Shown here: positions 9,152 through 19,564 of the stretch, piece by piece
How positions within the stretch are numbered: position 1 is the first letter of the stretch
How the letters are laid out: every line of letters begins with the position of its first letter
Source of the DNA: CAXBGS01 sp963975425
GTDB taxonomy: Bacteria > Planctomycetota > Planctomycetia > Pirellulales > Pirellulaceae
Assembly: GCA_963975425.1 (NCBI GenBank)
Contig: CAXBGS010000009.1
Span: 1 to 64,000 of the forward strand
Reading direction: 5' to 3'
Length of the DNA stretch: 64,000 nucleotides
The notes under the pieces: model-generated
The model's input: only the letters and a program-made list of their open reading frames with translations
Told to the model about the DNA's origin: nothing
Database searches by the model: none
Made by a program: the position numbers and the translations under genes

Positions 9152-10706
9152 ATGCGTGAGCGACGGTTCGTTCTTTCTTTTTTTCTCGCGTCTTTCGCAA
9201 CCCTCGCGGTTATCCCGTCTGCTCATTCCGCCGAACATTCCGTCCTGGATAGCCCGCCGAACATCGTGTTGCTGTTTATTGATGACTGGGCGTGGAACGG
9301 TTCGCCGGTGCCGATGGATAACGCGATGGAGAATTCCCGGATGCCAGTTCTGCAGATGCCCAATGTGGAACGGTTGGCACGCGAAGGAATGAAGTTTCGC
9401 AACGCCTATGCATCGCCACAATGCTCGCCGTCTCGAGTGTGCGTGCAAACAGGCACGTAGCGGGTACACCGTTTACATGAATGACAGAGGGCAGGACTAC
9501 TACGACGAAAAGGGATTCAAGGGCTATCCCGTAATTCCGTGTGTGTCCGACATGACGATCGATAAAGACGCGGTGACGATCCCGGAAGCACTGGAACCGT
9601 TGGGTTACGTCAGTGCTCATATCGGCAAATGGCATATGCGAGGCGATCCCGAGGATGAAGGTTACGCTGTGCACGATGGTGACACCGACAACAAACCCGG
9701 CAACACGCTAGCGGACAACGCAAAGCAGCGGCTGCCCGATGACCTGACGGATCCCAAGTTGATGTTCAGCGTGACCGACAAGGCGATTGGCTTCATGAAC
9801 GATCAAGTGAAATCCGGCAAGCCTTTCTATCTTCAGGTCTCTCACTACGCGATGCACGAAGGTCGCGAATGTTTGCCTGCGACGCGAGAAAAATATGTGA
9901 ACCACCCCGCCGTGCAGTCCTACTACAAGCAAATTGGCAAGACAGCTGAAACGGTGACGCGAAAATCGGACCCGGCAATCTGGCTGGGCATGGCAGAGGA
10001 TCTTGATGGCCGGATTGGCGAGGTGCTCGATCGAATTGAAGAACTTGGAATCGCGGACAACACCTACGTGGTCATGGTTTCCGACAATGGCTATCGGCAT
10101 TCGTTTCTACCCGGCCTCACCCAGCCGCATCACGGGGCGAAGTGGTGGGTGTGGCAAGGCGGTATTCGAGTACCAATGATCGTCAAAGGCCCAGGCATTA
10201 AAGCGAGTTCTATATTCGCGGGAAACGTTATCAACTACGACTTGCTGCCGACGTTCGTTGATTGGGCGGGCGGCGAACCTGAATCTCTGCAAGACATCGA
10301 CGGCGTTAGCCTGGCCGACTACATCGCGGGCGAAGAACCAAGCAGCACATTCCTTAACCGCAATTTGTACTTTCACTACCCACATTACCGCAGCGGCATG
10401 CCACACTCGGCCGTTGTTTCCGGTGATCGAAAGCTATTGCATTTTTACGATCGACCCGACGTCCCGATGCTCTTTGATCTTTCCAACGATATGGGCGAAG
10501 TTCACAACATCGCGGCGACTCATGCGGACGAGCATCAGCAGCTTTACAAACAGATGATGGGTTACTTTGAACAAGTCGGCGCTCGCATCCCCAAGCGGAA
10601 TTCGAACTACGAATCCGAAGTCTATCAAAATGCGAAAGAGTACGACCAGCGCGTTCAGTGGGGCGCCTTTGAGGGCAGCCGATCTTTGGACGACGACGAG
10701 AAATAA
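9152..10706 (+). pseudogene. Sulfatase broken by a frameshift near base 9458
   Basis: Two overlapping frames together make one sulfatase. The first (ATG 9152, signal peptide MRERRFVLSFFLASF, LLFIDDWAWNG, CSPSR formylglycine motif) stops at 9460 just after VCVQTGT. The second frame continues with SGYTVYMNDRG, then HIGKWHMRGDPEDEGY, MVSDNGYRHSF, a GGIRVPMIVKGPG block and a normal sulfatase C-terminus to 10706. Removing one base around 9456-9459 (acgtagc to acgagc) would join them as QTGTSGYTVYM with no residue missing. Either the gene is recently inactivated or the base is a sequencing error. The remainder shows no other damage, so decay would be very young. Confidence 0.85.
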
Positions 10707-10822
10707 GCGCATCAATCCATCGTATCCAAGCAACACCATCAAAAGTCATCATGTTTGAATCACCGAGTCATCAAGAATCTTTACGAGAAAGTTTTCCCAA
10801 TGTCAGACAAATGCGAGAAACG

Positions 10823-13201
10823 ATGAACAGAACACTTCCATTGTTCTTCGTTTTGATGTGCTGGTGTGATATTCATTTTCCGCAGCGAGTGGATGCTTGC
10901 GTCAAGCACGATGCAGAGAATCCACAGTTGGTCTTCGCGGCTCAGGAACTCAATGCTGCCTTACAAGAGACGGGGCAGGAAGTGCTGCAGATCACGTTGG
11001 AGATTGAACCAGACGAAGCCTCACCCGAGGCGTTTCGCATTCAGCGAGACGGCCCGAACCAGATCATGGTCATCGGTACCGATGCAAACGGAGCTATGTA
11101 TGGTGGGATCGAAGTGGCGGAGTACCTGAAGCTGGGCCTGCCGATCGACAATGTCATTCGCAAGCCGTTCGTCGAAAAACGCGGAATCAAATTTAACATT
11201 CCTCTGGATGCGCGCAGTCCCTCCTACGATGACTCCGGTGATGCGGCGCAGAAGAACGTCGCGAACGTGTGGGATTTTGAAGGATTCTGGAAGCCATATC
11301 TCGATGGTCTGGCACGCTACCGGTACAACACCTTAAGCCTGTGGACGAGCCATCCGTATCCCCACATGGTGAAACTTCACGATTATCCGGCGTGTGCCGA
11401 AGAGGATGTGTACCGGGTCAAGGACGGGGTTCTCGATCATGAATCGAAGGGCCGCTATTTCACAAGGATCTTCATGATGAAAGATCACCAGTGGCATGAT
11501 GGCGTTCTTGATACCAATGGAGACGGGCACGCGTCCCCTGAAGACGGGAAGATCGAGTTGGTCAAAAAGATGACCATCGATGAGAAAATTGCCCACTGGA
11601 ACAAAGTATTCAAGCATGCCGGTGATCGTGGGATTCAAGTCACGCTGTTTCACTGGAACGTCCACATGCATGGAGCCAAGGGGAAGTACGGCATTGAGGC
11701 TGACCAGACGAACCCCGCGACCATCAAGTATCTTCGCGCCGCGGTGAAAGAACTAGTGTTGAGCTACCCGTCGATCACCGCCATCGGCGTTGCTGCCGGC
11801 GAGTGTGACGATGAGAGTTTGGAAGGAGATGATTCCACCGAAGCCTACATCTACAAGACTTATGGCCTGGGGGTGATGGATGCGATCAAAGAGCAACCGG
11901 ACCGAATGATCCGGTTTATCTGGCGCAATCACAGCACGAAGATGGAGGATGTCGAGGAGCAGTTTACGTCCAAGTACGAGGGCGGTCCCGTTGACGTCAG
12001 TGTCAAGTATGTCGTGGGCCGTATCCATTCGTCCAGAAGACCACAGGAATGGGAGAAACGCGCACTGAAGGCCGGTTGGCTCGGCCAGGGTTACAAGATC
12101 TGGCTGAATCTTCGCAATGATGACTTGTTCATGCATCGCTGGGGCAGTCCCGACTATGTCCGGCAGTTCATCCGCAATATGCCAATCGAGCACAGTCCCG
12201 GATTCATGATGGGGTCCGACGGTTATGTCTGGGGGAAAGTTTTCTATAGCACCGTGCCTGAGTTGCAGGAACAGCTGGAGCTCGACAAGCACTGGTACAG
12301 TTTCCGGATGTGGGGCGAGATGGCCTACAACAACGAACTCGGCGATGAATATTGGACGGCTGCGTTGAAGCATCGTTTTAGCTTGGACGCATCGACGGCC
12401 AGGCTGCTTCATGACACCTGGCAGACGGTTTCTGAAGTCGTACCGCAGATCAACCGGGCTGTCTACGAAGGGACGGACTATGCGTTAGCACCAGAGGCGT
12501 GTATTTACGGTGGGAATTCCAAAACAGGTTTCCTGACGATTCCCAGCTATTACTACGGTGAGGGACAGAAGTCTTTAAGGCGGCTGCCGCAGAAGCTAAG
12601 GAATCCACCGCCGGCTGGCGAGAAGCCGTGCATCTCGATACCGGAATGGGGTAAAGTCTATATGAACGGCAACCAAGACGACTTCGGTGATGAAGTGCTG
12701 ACTCCCCTCGAAGTTGCAGACAATCTGGATCGCTGGGCCGACGAAGTCGACCAGGCGCTCCCGAAACTGAAGTCCAACGCCGGGGAAAATATCGAACTGC
12801 GTGACCTACTTTGGGACATCGAAAGCATGTCGATGCTCGGTCGCTATTACGCCGACAAACAACGCTGCGCTGCCAAATACTGGGTCTACCGAGAATCGGA
12901 CTTCGACGACCGGCATAGAAAGCTGCACGACGAATCAATCGTCCACATCAAAGAAGCCGAGTCCGCTTGGGAAGCCTATGCCGCCATTCTTGACAGGCAT
13001 TACAAACCGCAGTTGTTGGCCCGCACTCACTATCTGGACTGGAACAGTACGCTTAACAACGGGGACGGAACCGGGCGACATGGACAGGCACTTGGCGTGA
13101 GACAGGAAACTCAGGACATCATTAGCAGGGCTTACACCAAGAGAAAAAATGTGAACCAACCGAACCGCCAAGAGAGTGGCCGTTCTGTACCCACAAGATG
13201 A
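10823..13201 (+). CDS. Secreted GH67-like glycoside hydrolase (putative alpha-glucuronidase-like)
   Basis: About 792 residues from the ATG chosen because it opens a signal peptide (MNRTLPLFFVLMCW); an upstream in-frame ATG at 10751 gives no export signal. Residues about 25-130 resemble the GH67 N-terminal accessory domain (VFAAQELNAALQETGQE, MVIGTDANGAMYGGIEVAEY). A long central TIM-barrel-like region follows (TLSLWTSHPYPHMVKL, VTLFHWNVHMHG, AIGVAAGECDDES, FIWRNHSTKM). Carboxylates in the VAAGECDDES segment are candidates for catalysis, but I cannot assign the pair. It sits among sulfatases, consistent with degradation of uronic-acid-rich sulfated glycans. The family (GH67, GH115 or an unclassified relative) is uncertain. 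A truncated paralogue lies at 5709-6395. Confidence 0.82.
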   Translation: MNRTLPLFFVLMCWCDIHFPQRVDACVKHDAENPQLVFAAQELNAALQETGQEVLQITLEIEPDEASPEAFRIQRDGPNQIMVIGTDANGAMYGGIEVAEYLKLGLPIDNVIRKPFVEKRGIKFNIPLDARSPSYDDSGDAAQKNVANVWDFEGFWKPYLDGLARYRYNTLSLWTSHPYPHMVKLHDYPACAEEDVYRVKDGVLDHESKGRYFTRIFMMKDHQWHDGVLDTNGDGHASPEDGKIELVKKMTIDEKIAHWNKVFKHAGDRGIQVTLFHWNVHMHGAKGKYGIEADQTNPATIKYLRAAVKELVLSYPSITAIGVAAGECDDESLEGDDSTEAYIYKTYGLGVMDAIKEQPDRMIRFIWRNHSTKMEDVEEQFTSKYEGGPVDVSVKYVVGRIHSSRRPQEWEKRALKAGWLGQGYKIWLNLRNDDLFMHRWGSPDYVRQFIRNMPIEHSPGFMMGSDGYVWGKVFYSTVPELQEQLELDKHWYSFRMWGEMAYNNELGDEYWTAALKHRFSLDASTARLLHDTWQTVSEVVPQINRAVYEGTDYALAPEACIYGGNSKTGFLTIPSYYYGEGQKSLRRLPQKLRNPPPAGEKPCISIPEWGKVYMNGNQDDFGDEVLTPLEVADNLDRWADEVDQALPKLKSNAGENIELRDLLWDIESMSMLGRYYADKQRCAAKYWVYRESDFDDRHRKLHDESIVHIKEAESAWEAYAAILDRHYKPQLLARTHYLDWNSTLNNGDGTGRHGQALGVRQETQDIISRAYTKRKNVNQPNRQESGRSVPTR

Positions 13202-13207
13202 GAGGAC

Positions 13208-15571
13208 TCAATCTTTCAGCGTGATCGTGACCTTGTTGATCTTGCTGTTGAATTTGCTGCTCGATCGTTCGTACTCTTCGGAGACTGGCGTTTCGGTGTC
13301 GACGCCCACGCCGGCCGTTTCGTCCGCCGAAAAAATGGAGAATTCCGTCTGCGGAACTTTGACGGAACCGACCGCCTTACCGTTGATGTAGACCGTTGCG
13401 GTTCCGCCGGCGCCGGGTTTGTCACCGCCGTCGTAGGCAAAATCCATCTTCACCGTCGACTTGCCTTCGGGCAGCTTCATCGATGATGTTGCGGTTGGTC
13501 GATTCAGACCGAGATAGTTGTAAGTGAACTTGGGTGTGCCGTCTTTCACGAACAAGCTCCATCCGCCAAACCGTCCACCTTGAGCAACGATGACCCCATC
13601 GGCGGGTTCGTCGCCGGTTTCAATGTCAGCAACGATCTCGAATGAAGTGTTCTTGATGTTGATAAAATCGTTTTCCAGTAATCCGTTCATGCCTTCGTAG
13701 AGAGTCAGACTCTTTCGACCAAACATCAGATCCGGGCGCCCAGCGAGTTTGGGATTGAACAACTCCTGTCGTCGGTCATCCAGCGGTAGTACGTTGTACT
13801 TCACTGCCTCAGCCAGAAAGACTTGCTGCAGCTTGGCCAGCATATCGGGGTGTTCTTTCGCCAGATCCGTCGACATGCTGAAGTCTTCCGCAACGTGATA
13901 CAGCGTCCAGGTATCCTCTGTGAATCTATTTTCGACTTTGCCCCATGGCTTGATGTGGAGTGTGCCGGCGAACCAGCCGTCGAAATAGATACCTCGATTA
14001 CCAAACATTTCAAAGTACTGGAGCTGATGGCGATCGGGAGCATTGGGATAGTCCCACGTGTAGACCATGCTGGTACCCTCGATCGGTCGCTGGGGAACGC
14101 CATTGACGACGCGTGGTTGTGGCAGTCCGACCGCCTCGAGAATCGTTGGCGCGACATCAATGACGTGGTGCCACTGCGATCGGATTTCACCTTTTTCTTT
14201 GATTCGTTCGGGCCAGTGAATCACTAACGCGTTGCGAGTTCCACCGTAGTTCGAGGCAACCTGTTTGGTCCACGTGAACGGTGAATCGAAACAAACCGCC
14301 CAACCAGCCGCCATATGTGGATAAGTCGTGGGATCGCCCCAGTTGTCATAGTACTGCATCATGAAATCAACATCAGATCCCTTTGGTTCGCCGTTGAAGT
14401 AGGTCATCTCGTTGTAGAGACCATTCATGACTCCTTCGGCGCTGGTGCCGTTATCGCCGGCGATATAAAAGATCAACGTATTATCAAGTTCGCCCAGGTC
14501 TTCTATCGCCTGGATCACCCGCCCCGTTTCATGGTCGGTCATCTCTAGGAAAGCGGCAAAGACTTCGGCCTGACGAGCGAAGAGTTTTTTCTCTGTTGCC
14601 GAGAGGGTGTTCCAGTCCTTGATGTCGTCCGGTTTTTTTGCGAGTTTCGTATCCGCCGGAATTACGCCTAGCTTCTTTTGCTGTTCATAAATCTGTTGTC
14701 GGATCACGTCCCAGCCGCCGTCGAACTTTCCCTTCCATTTGTCCACATAGGATTTCGGCACGTGATGCGGAGCATGCACGGCGCCCGGCGCGAAATAGGT
14801 GAAGAAAGGCTTGTCCGGTGTCAGTGATTGTTGGAAACGGATCCACTGGATGGCCTGAGTGGCCATGTCATTCATAAAGTGATAGTCCGGGTCGTCTGGA
14901 GTTTCGATCCGGTTCAGGTTGTGATAGACCGCCGGCGCCCATTGGTTGGTCTCGCCGCCGAGGAAACCATAGAATTCGTCAAAGCCTGTGAAATTTGGCC
15001 AGCGATCAAACGGACCGGACGGGCTGATCTCCCACACGGCCGTCTCATGATGTTTGCCGTACGCCGATGTGCTGTAACCGTTCAGTCGGAGTGTTTCGGC
15101 GATCGTCGCGATATCGTTGGGGAGCATGCCCGTGGCACCGGGAAACGATGTTGCCACTTCGGTGATCTTCGCTTGGTTACAAGAGTGATGGTTCCGTCCC
15201 GTGATCAACGCTTGCCGCGTTGGTGAGCAAAGTGCGGTCGTGTGGAACTGGTTGTACAGCAGGCCATTCTTAGCGAGCTTGTCAAAGTGAGGCGTTTTCA
15301 AAACGCTGCCGGTGGCGCTGGTACCGCCAAATCCCAAATCGTCGAGCAAGATGATTAAAACATTCGGTGCGTCCTTAGGTGCTTTTACTTCAAAGACGGG
15401 CGGCGCTTTCGCGTCCCGCGCATCGAGTGTCGTGATCGGCGGATACCACGGACCCTTGATCGGCAGTGAAGTGCGATCAACTTGTGCCTCTTCTTGAGCC
15501 CTGGCGACGGGTGTGCCCACGCTACAAACCAGCGAGGCGAGGATCACGGCGAGAAAGCTTTGCGTCTGCAT
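13208..15571 (-). CDS. Long secreted sulfatase (arylsulfatase A, S1_4-like)
   Basis: Predicted 787 residues from the ATG at 15571, which opens a signal peptide (MQTQSFLAVILASLVC) and has GGAG upstream; a longer reading would need a TTG start. The core has NVLIILLDDLGFGG, formylglycine motif CSPTR (Cys about 115), GRNHHSCNQAKITE, YGKHHETAVWE, FYIAGDNGTSAEG and NYGGTRNALVIHWP. This set and the length match Pseudomonas AtsA-type enzymes. After about residue 590 it has a C-terminal beta-rich extension (FEIVADIETGD, GGRFGGWSLFVKDG, KSTVKMDFAYDGG) like other long members. It is convergent with the GH67-like gene, only 6 bases between stops, so no room for separate terminators. Confidence 0.93.
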   Translation of the reverse strand: MQTQSFLAVILASLVCSVGTPVARAQEEAQVDRTSLPIKGPWYPPITTLDARDAKAPPVFEVKAPKDAPNVLIILLDDLGFGGTSATGSVLKTPHFDKLAKNGLLYNQFHTTALCSPTRQALITGRNHHSCNQAKITEVATSFPGATGMLPNDIATIAETLRLNGYSTSAYGKHHETAVWEISPSGPFDRWPNFTGFDEFYGFLGGETNQWAPAVYHNLNRIETPDDPDYHFMNDMATQAIQWIRFQQSLTPDKPFFTYFAPGAVHAPHHVPKSYVDKWKGKFDGGWDVIRQQIYEQQKKLGVIPADTKLAKKPDDIKDWNTLSATEKKLFARQAEVFAAFLEMTDHETGRVIQAIEDLGELDNTLIFYIAGDNGTSAEGVMNGLYNEMTYFNGEPKGSDVDFMMQYYDNWGDPTTYPHMAAGWAVCFDSPFTWTKQVASNYGGTRNALVIHWPERIKEKGEIRSQWHHVIDVAPTILEAVGLPQPRVVNGVPQRPIEGTSMVYTWDYPNAPDRHQLQYFEMFGNRGIYFDGWFAGTLHIKPWGKVENRFTEDTWTLYHVAEDFSMSTDLAKEHPDMLAKLQQVFLAEAVKYNVLPLDDRRQELFNPKLAGRPDLMFGRKSLTLYEGMNGLLENDFINIKNTSFEIVADIETGDEPADGVIVAQGGRFGGWSLFVKDGTPKFTYNYLGLNRPTATSSMKLPEGKSTVKMDFAYDGGDKPGAGGTATVYINGKAVGSVKVPQTEFSIFSADETAGVGVDTETPVSEEYERSSSKFNSKINKVTITLKD

Positions 15572-16174
15572 TTTGAACTCCGGATTTGGCAATTGAATAT
15601 CACTTTCAGTGAGTTAGTGACTCATTGCAGAGATCGCTCATGATAGGGCACGGTTCGATGAGAGGGTGTCTATGTGCAATCGGTTCAGGGCATTAAGTAT
15701 ACCCATGAAGCCGGCTTGATTTTAAACTTGGCCCGTCAGAATGGTAACTTGTCGGGGATCGCCTTGTTGCGGGCTAGCATCTGTATTCCGCCCGAGCGAC
15801 CACTTTAGCCTTCGTTTGAGCTGCCTTTCCTTGCGATGCGACAGCAAGCTGGTTTACCAGAGCGGGTCTGTGGCCTTTGCTCACCAGACCGTTAGATCGT
15901 CTCCGCGATTTACGCCTCGAGCTAGAATCCTAAGGCCTCGATTATCCAACCTGTGCAAGCACATTGCATCACTCCAAGCGAGTGATAAAGAGGGAGACGG
16001 TTCGAGAAGAAGGGGCTTCAAATCCGATCGGTGCAAAGAGTAAGCCGCATGTCGCCACCAGAAGTGGACGCTCGGGATACAATGGTTGACGTCACCACCA
16101 CGTTGCATTGTCCTGAAAGTTTCGCTTCGATGATGTCGGGACAATGTGGCCTTTGCTAACCGATACGTTGCTCG
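15572..16174. other. Intergenic stretch with one imperfect long-spaced direct repeat
   Basis: About 600 bases between the S1_4-like sulfatase and the serine hydrolase. Open frames here are short and have no recognisable protein features. TGTGGCCTTTGCTNACC occurs at 15869 and again at 16145, 276 bases apart, the second copy ending 14 bases before the serine-hydrolase ATG. Confidence 0.45.
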
Positions 16175-17302
16175 ATGATTCCAAAACGAATCTTTCTGCT
16201 CAGCATGCTATTTGTCGCCAGCAGTGTGAAGTTTGGCTGGGCGCAGCAGTTACAGTCCAGGACTCCGGAGGAGCTAGGCGTTCGATCACAACCACTTGTG
16301 GAAATGTCACGATGGGTGCGAGGCCAGAATCTGGACATCCGCAGCATGGTTCTTTTACGGCGAGGCGACATCGCGTTGGAATGGTATCCCGCGGACATCA
16401 GCCGAGCGCACCATCATGATGTGTTTTCGGTGACCAAGAGTGTCGTTGCGACGTTGGTCGGGATTGCGATCAAGGATGGTAAGCTAACGGGTACCGATAC
16501 GGACCTTCAGTCACTCTTTCCCGAAGCAATGCTGGCGGAGACGGACCCGAGCAAAGGTGCCGTGACGATCGGCGATCTGCTGACCATGCGAAGCGGATTT
16601 CCCTGTGCGCGGGGCAACATGCCAAGCGGCCCGAAGAAGGAACTGTTCGATCAGATTCACCGAGCGCCCGACCGAACGAAATTGATATTGCGGCTGCCTA
16701 TGAATGAAAACCGAGAGCGACCCTTCGTCTATGGCAACGCCGAACCACAACTGGTCGCCGCGATCTTAGAGCGTGCCTACGAACAGACGGTAGACAAGGT
16801 GGCCAACGAAGGCCTATTCGCGCCGCTTGATTTTAAGAATCATCAATGGAAATTTCCCGACAGTACGGGAACTCTGCCCGGCGGATATGGACTGCGATTG
16901 CGCGCGTTGGACATGGCCAAGTTGGGGCAATTATATCTTCAGCGTGGCACATGGCGGGCAGAGCAACTATTAGCAACCCACTGGGTTCACCGGGCGACGG
17001 CTGATCAAACGGGAACGGGATACGGCTATTATTGGTGGACGAAACTGGGCGATGGATCGGCCTACGCTGCAAGAGGCGTGCGGGGGCAGTTGATCTATGT
17101 AGACCCTGTGCACGAGATGGTGTTTGTCATGACTGCCGAATTGTCCCAGGACAAAATCCGCCCAACACAGAACAGATTGCTTGGCTTTCTTGACAACGCG
17201 ATTACCGAACACTCGTCGCTTCCCGATAATCCGAACGGTTTTGCTCGGTTGCGGGATGAGTTGAACCTTGCTGCGACCTACACGCCCGAACGAGTTCGCT
17301 AG
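16175..17302 (+). CDS. Secreted serine hydrolase, beta-lactamase/esterase family (class C-like)
   Basis: Predicted 375 residues with a signal peptide (MIPKRIFLLSMLFVASS). The serine-nucleophile motif S-x-x-K is SVTK (Ser85, Lys88) inside VFSVTKSVVATLVGIA; the second motif Y-x-N is YGN (Tyr186, Asn188). The third beta-lactamase motif is not canonical: the region YAARGVRGQLIYVDP stands where class C-type enzymes have K/H-T/S-G. GYGLRLRALDMAKLGQLYL is typical of family S12-like esterases and D-aminopeptidases. So it is an exported serine hydrolase, more likely an esterase or peptidase than a true beta-lactamase. It runs towards the DUF1549/DUF1553 gene and looks monocistronic. Confidence 0.88.
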   Translation: MIPKRIFLLSMLFVASSVKFGWAQQLQSRTPEELGVRSQPLVEMSRWVRGQNLDIRSMVLLRRGDIALEWYPADISRAHHHDVFSVTKSVVATLVGIAIKDGKLTGTDTDLQSLFPEAMLAETDPSKGAVTIGDLLTMRSGFPCARGNMPSGPKKELFDQIHRAPDRTKLILRLPMNENRERPFVYGNAEPQLVAAILERAYEQTVDKVANEGLFAPLDFKNHQWKFPDSTGTLPGGYGLRLRALDMAKLGQLYLQRGTWRAEQLLATHWVHRATADQTGTGYGYYWWTKLGDGSAYAARGVRGQLIYVDPVHEMVFVMTAELSQDKIRPTQNRLLGFLDNAITEHSSLPDNPNGFARLRDELNLAATYTPERVR

Positions 17303-17341
17303 AGAAGAATTCGAAAGCTGTTTTGTGGGAAGTTTCTTCGG

Positions 17342-19561
17342 TCAATGGATGAACGAAAATTCCGTCGAGCTTAATAGGCTCCAGACCATGTCCTCGTAGA
17401 CTTCGTCTTTCTTGGATTCGCCTTGCAGCAGTTCAGCGAAGCCGGCGGCTTCACGCTCGGTGGGTTGGCGACTGAGGATTTGAACGAATAGTTCTTCGAT
17501 CACGGCCTGATCAGATTCGGCGGTATTGATGATGTGATTCAAGCGACCGCGCAGATCGACCCTTGGATTGATCAGTTCACCAACGGTCAAATGCAACACC
17601 TGAGAGAGTGTCGGTTCACTCTTCGTCGCACTGCAACTGACGGTATCGCGCCCCGATCGGCCAAACGTTTCGAAAAAATCATCGCCGAAAAGGGCGCGGT
17701 TGGTGTCGCCGTTGACGCGAGGGTAGAAGTCGATTGCTTTTGTGCCATCGGGAAAACCGGAAAGCCGGCGAGGCACGCCCGTGACAGTGACAACCGAGTC
17801 CATCAGCACATCCGATCGCAAGCGTTTCAGATAGAAGTGCGAGAACTGACGCGTGTCGAGACGGTTTGTGTCGTTGGGGCTCGAGCTAAGTTGAAAAGTC
17901 TTGGAATTGCAAATGTCGCGGACCAACGAGCGTAAATCGAAATCATAGGCGACCAGCTTCTTCGTCAACGCATCGAGCAGGGGCGCGTTCACCGGCGGAT
18001 TGCTGACGCGAATATCATCGACGGGGTTGATCACGCCTTGCCCCATGACTTGCGCCCAGATTCGATTCGCCATGTTTTGGGCGAACATTTGGTTCTCCGG
18101 GGCAGTGAGCCACTTGGACAAAGCGATTCTTGGGTCGCCGCCTTGTGCGACTGATTCAATTTCACCAAGCGGTCTTGCGGGCATGGGGCGGCCGTCGAGC
18201 AAATGCTTGGCGGGTTCCGCTTGGGTGTCATAGAAGATTCGCATCTCTCGCGCTTCGATACCAGGCTTGCGCTGCACACCTTGAAAGAAACTGACGAAAC
18301 TGTAGTAGTCATCCATCGTCCAGCGATCAAACGGATGGTTGTGGCATTCGGCGCACTGGATTTGGATCCCCAGGAAGACCTGTGAAAAATCAGCGGCAAG
18401 ATTTTTCGGCGTTAGCCGTGGGGCGTGGACCAACATCGTGTAAAGATTAGCGGGACCCTCACGCAGGTTGCTGCCGGAAGCCGCGACCATGTCGGCTACA
18501 AATTCGTTCAACGGTCGTTCGTCGCGAATCTGTCGGCGAATCCATTGATGAAATGCATCGGCAGCTTTAACGTGCGTACCGACCGGCGCGTAGTTTCCAC
18601 CGATGATGCGCAGTTGTTCGCTCCAAAGAGCCGTCCAAAGATCGGTAAAGCCATCGTCGGTTAGCAATTCGTCGACCTTGCGTTCCCGTTTATCGGGCGA
18701 GGCGTCCGCCATGAAATTTTTGTATTCGGTGACCGTAGGCGGGCGACCGATCAGAGTCAGTGAGAGTCGGCGGAGAAATGTTTCATCATCCGCGACATGC
18801 GATGGTTCGATTCGCAGCATCTTTAGCCGGTCAAAAACCAATTTGTCGATGTCATTGTTCGGTACCAGATGACTGGCCGTGGCATTTTTGGCCGGAGGCA
18901 GAACGATCACTTCCGCACCGATCGTAAATCGGCTAAAGCGGGCGAACACATTGGTGTCGCCTGGGCCGGCGGAAACGACACGTCCGAACTTGTCGATCTG
19001 TGCGACGCTGGAATTGTTGCTATGGAAGAGCGCCAAAGATGTAACGTCGCGACGACTTCCATCGTCATAAAGAGCGGTGACCGTCACGTTTTTTTCATCG
19101 TTCTTGTTTTCAAAAACGATGCTGTCGGTCGAGAGTTCCAGGCCGACCGTTTCCGCAATGTCACCAGTATCATCGGGGGCGCCGGCATCGATCCAGCGAA
19201 AGAGCGTACGATAGTATTCGCTATCCTTGGTAAATAATTCTCCACCGGTGTGCGGAACCGCTCCCGTCGCTTTGGTCAGTAATAGGCTTTGCTCTGGTTT
19301 GGCAAAATTGATGCGGCGGCCATACATCTCTTCAACGATTCGGTAGTGATCGCCCCGGGCGTCGTAACCGAACAGAGAAAGCATGAAACCATCCTTGCCG
19401 CGGGCGGCGCCGTGACAGGTTCCGGCATTGCATCCTGAGCGAAACAAGATTGGCATCACATCATGACGAAAGCTGGCAACCTGATGCTCCTGGCCGATAC
19501 TTGATTCGATCATCAAGCAAACGAACAACGGACATACAAGCACTCTGCAGTAGCGATTCAT
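17342..19561 (-). CDS. Planctomycete cytochrome-like protein with Ig-like, DUF1549 and DUF1553 domains
   Basis: Predicted 739 residues with signal peptide. Residues 30-130 are cytochrome-like and contain CNAGTCH (Cys44, Cys49, His50), a C-x4-C-H variant of the c-type haem motif. A bacterial Ig-like (Big_2-type) domain follows at about 140-220 (VTVTALYDDGSRRDVT, GRVVSAGPGDTNV). DUF1549 (about 235-430) contains a second Cys pair in QCAECHNHPFDRW, and DUF1553 (about 470-735) has IWAQVMGQGVINPVDD and RQFSHFYLKRLRSD. It is the last gene of a four-gene operon and starts 3 bases after the PPC gene. Function is unknown; the family is expanded in planctomycetes and tied to extracellular redox or glycan degradation by context only. 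Confidence 0.93.
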   Translation of the reverse strand: MNRYCRVLVCPLFVCLMIESSIGQEHQVASFRHDVMPILFRSGCNAGTCHGAARGKDGFMLSLFGYDARGDHYRIVEEMYGRRINFAKPEQSLLLTKATGAVPHTGGELFTKDSEYYRTLFRWIDAGAPDDTGDIAETVGLELSTDSIVFENKNDEKNVTVTALYDDGSRRDVTSLALFHSNNSSVAQIDKFGRVVSAGPGDTNVFARFSRFTIGAEVIVLPPAKNATASHLVPNNDIDKLVFDRLKMLRIEPSHVADDETFLRRLSLTLIGRPPTVTEYKNFMADASPDKRERKVDELLTDDGFTDLWTALWSEQLRIIGGNYAPVGTHVKAADAFHQWIRRQIRDERPLNEFVADMVAASGSNLREGPANLYTMLVHAPRLTPKNLAADFSQVFLGIQIQCAECHNHPFDRWTMDDYYSFVSFFQGVQRKPGIEAREMRIFYDTQAEPAKHLLDGRPMPARPLGEIESVAQGGDPRIALSKWLTAPENQMFAQNMANRIWAQVMGQGVINPVDDIRVSNPPVNAPLLDALTKKLVAYDFDLRSLVRDICNSKTFQLSSSPNDTNRLDTRQFSHFYLKRLRSDVLMDSVVTVTGVPRRLSGFPDGTKAIDFYPRVNGDTNRALFGDDFFETFGRSGRDTVSCSATKSEPTLSQVLHLTVGELINPRVDLRGRLNHIINTAESDQAVIEELFVQILSRQPTEREAAGFAELLQGESKKDEVYEDMVWSLLSSTEFSFIH

Positions 19562-19564
19562 AGC

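Noticed and set aside
15741..16043. 100-residue frame in the gap before the serine hydrolase
   Set aside because: Cys/Arg/Ser-rich random-looking translation, no ribosome site, and overlapped by another equally long frame on the other strand.
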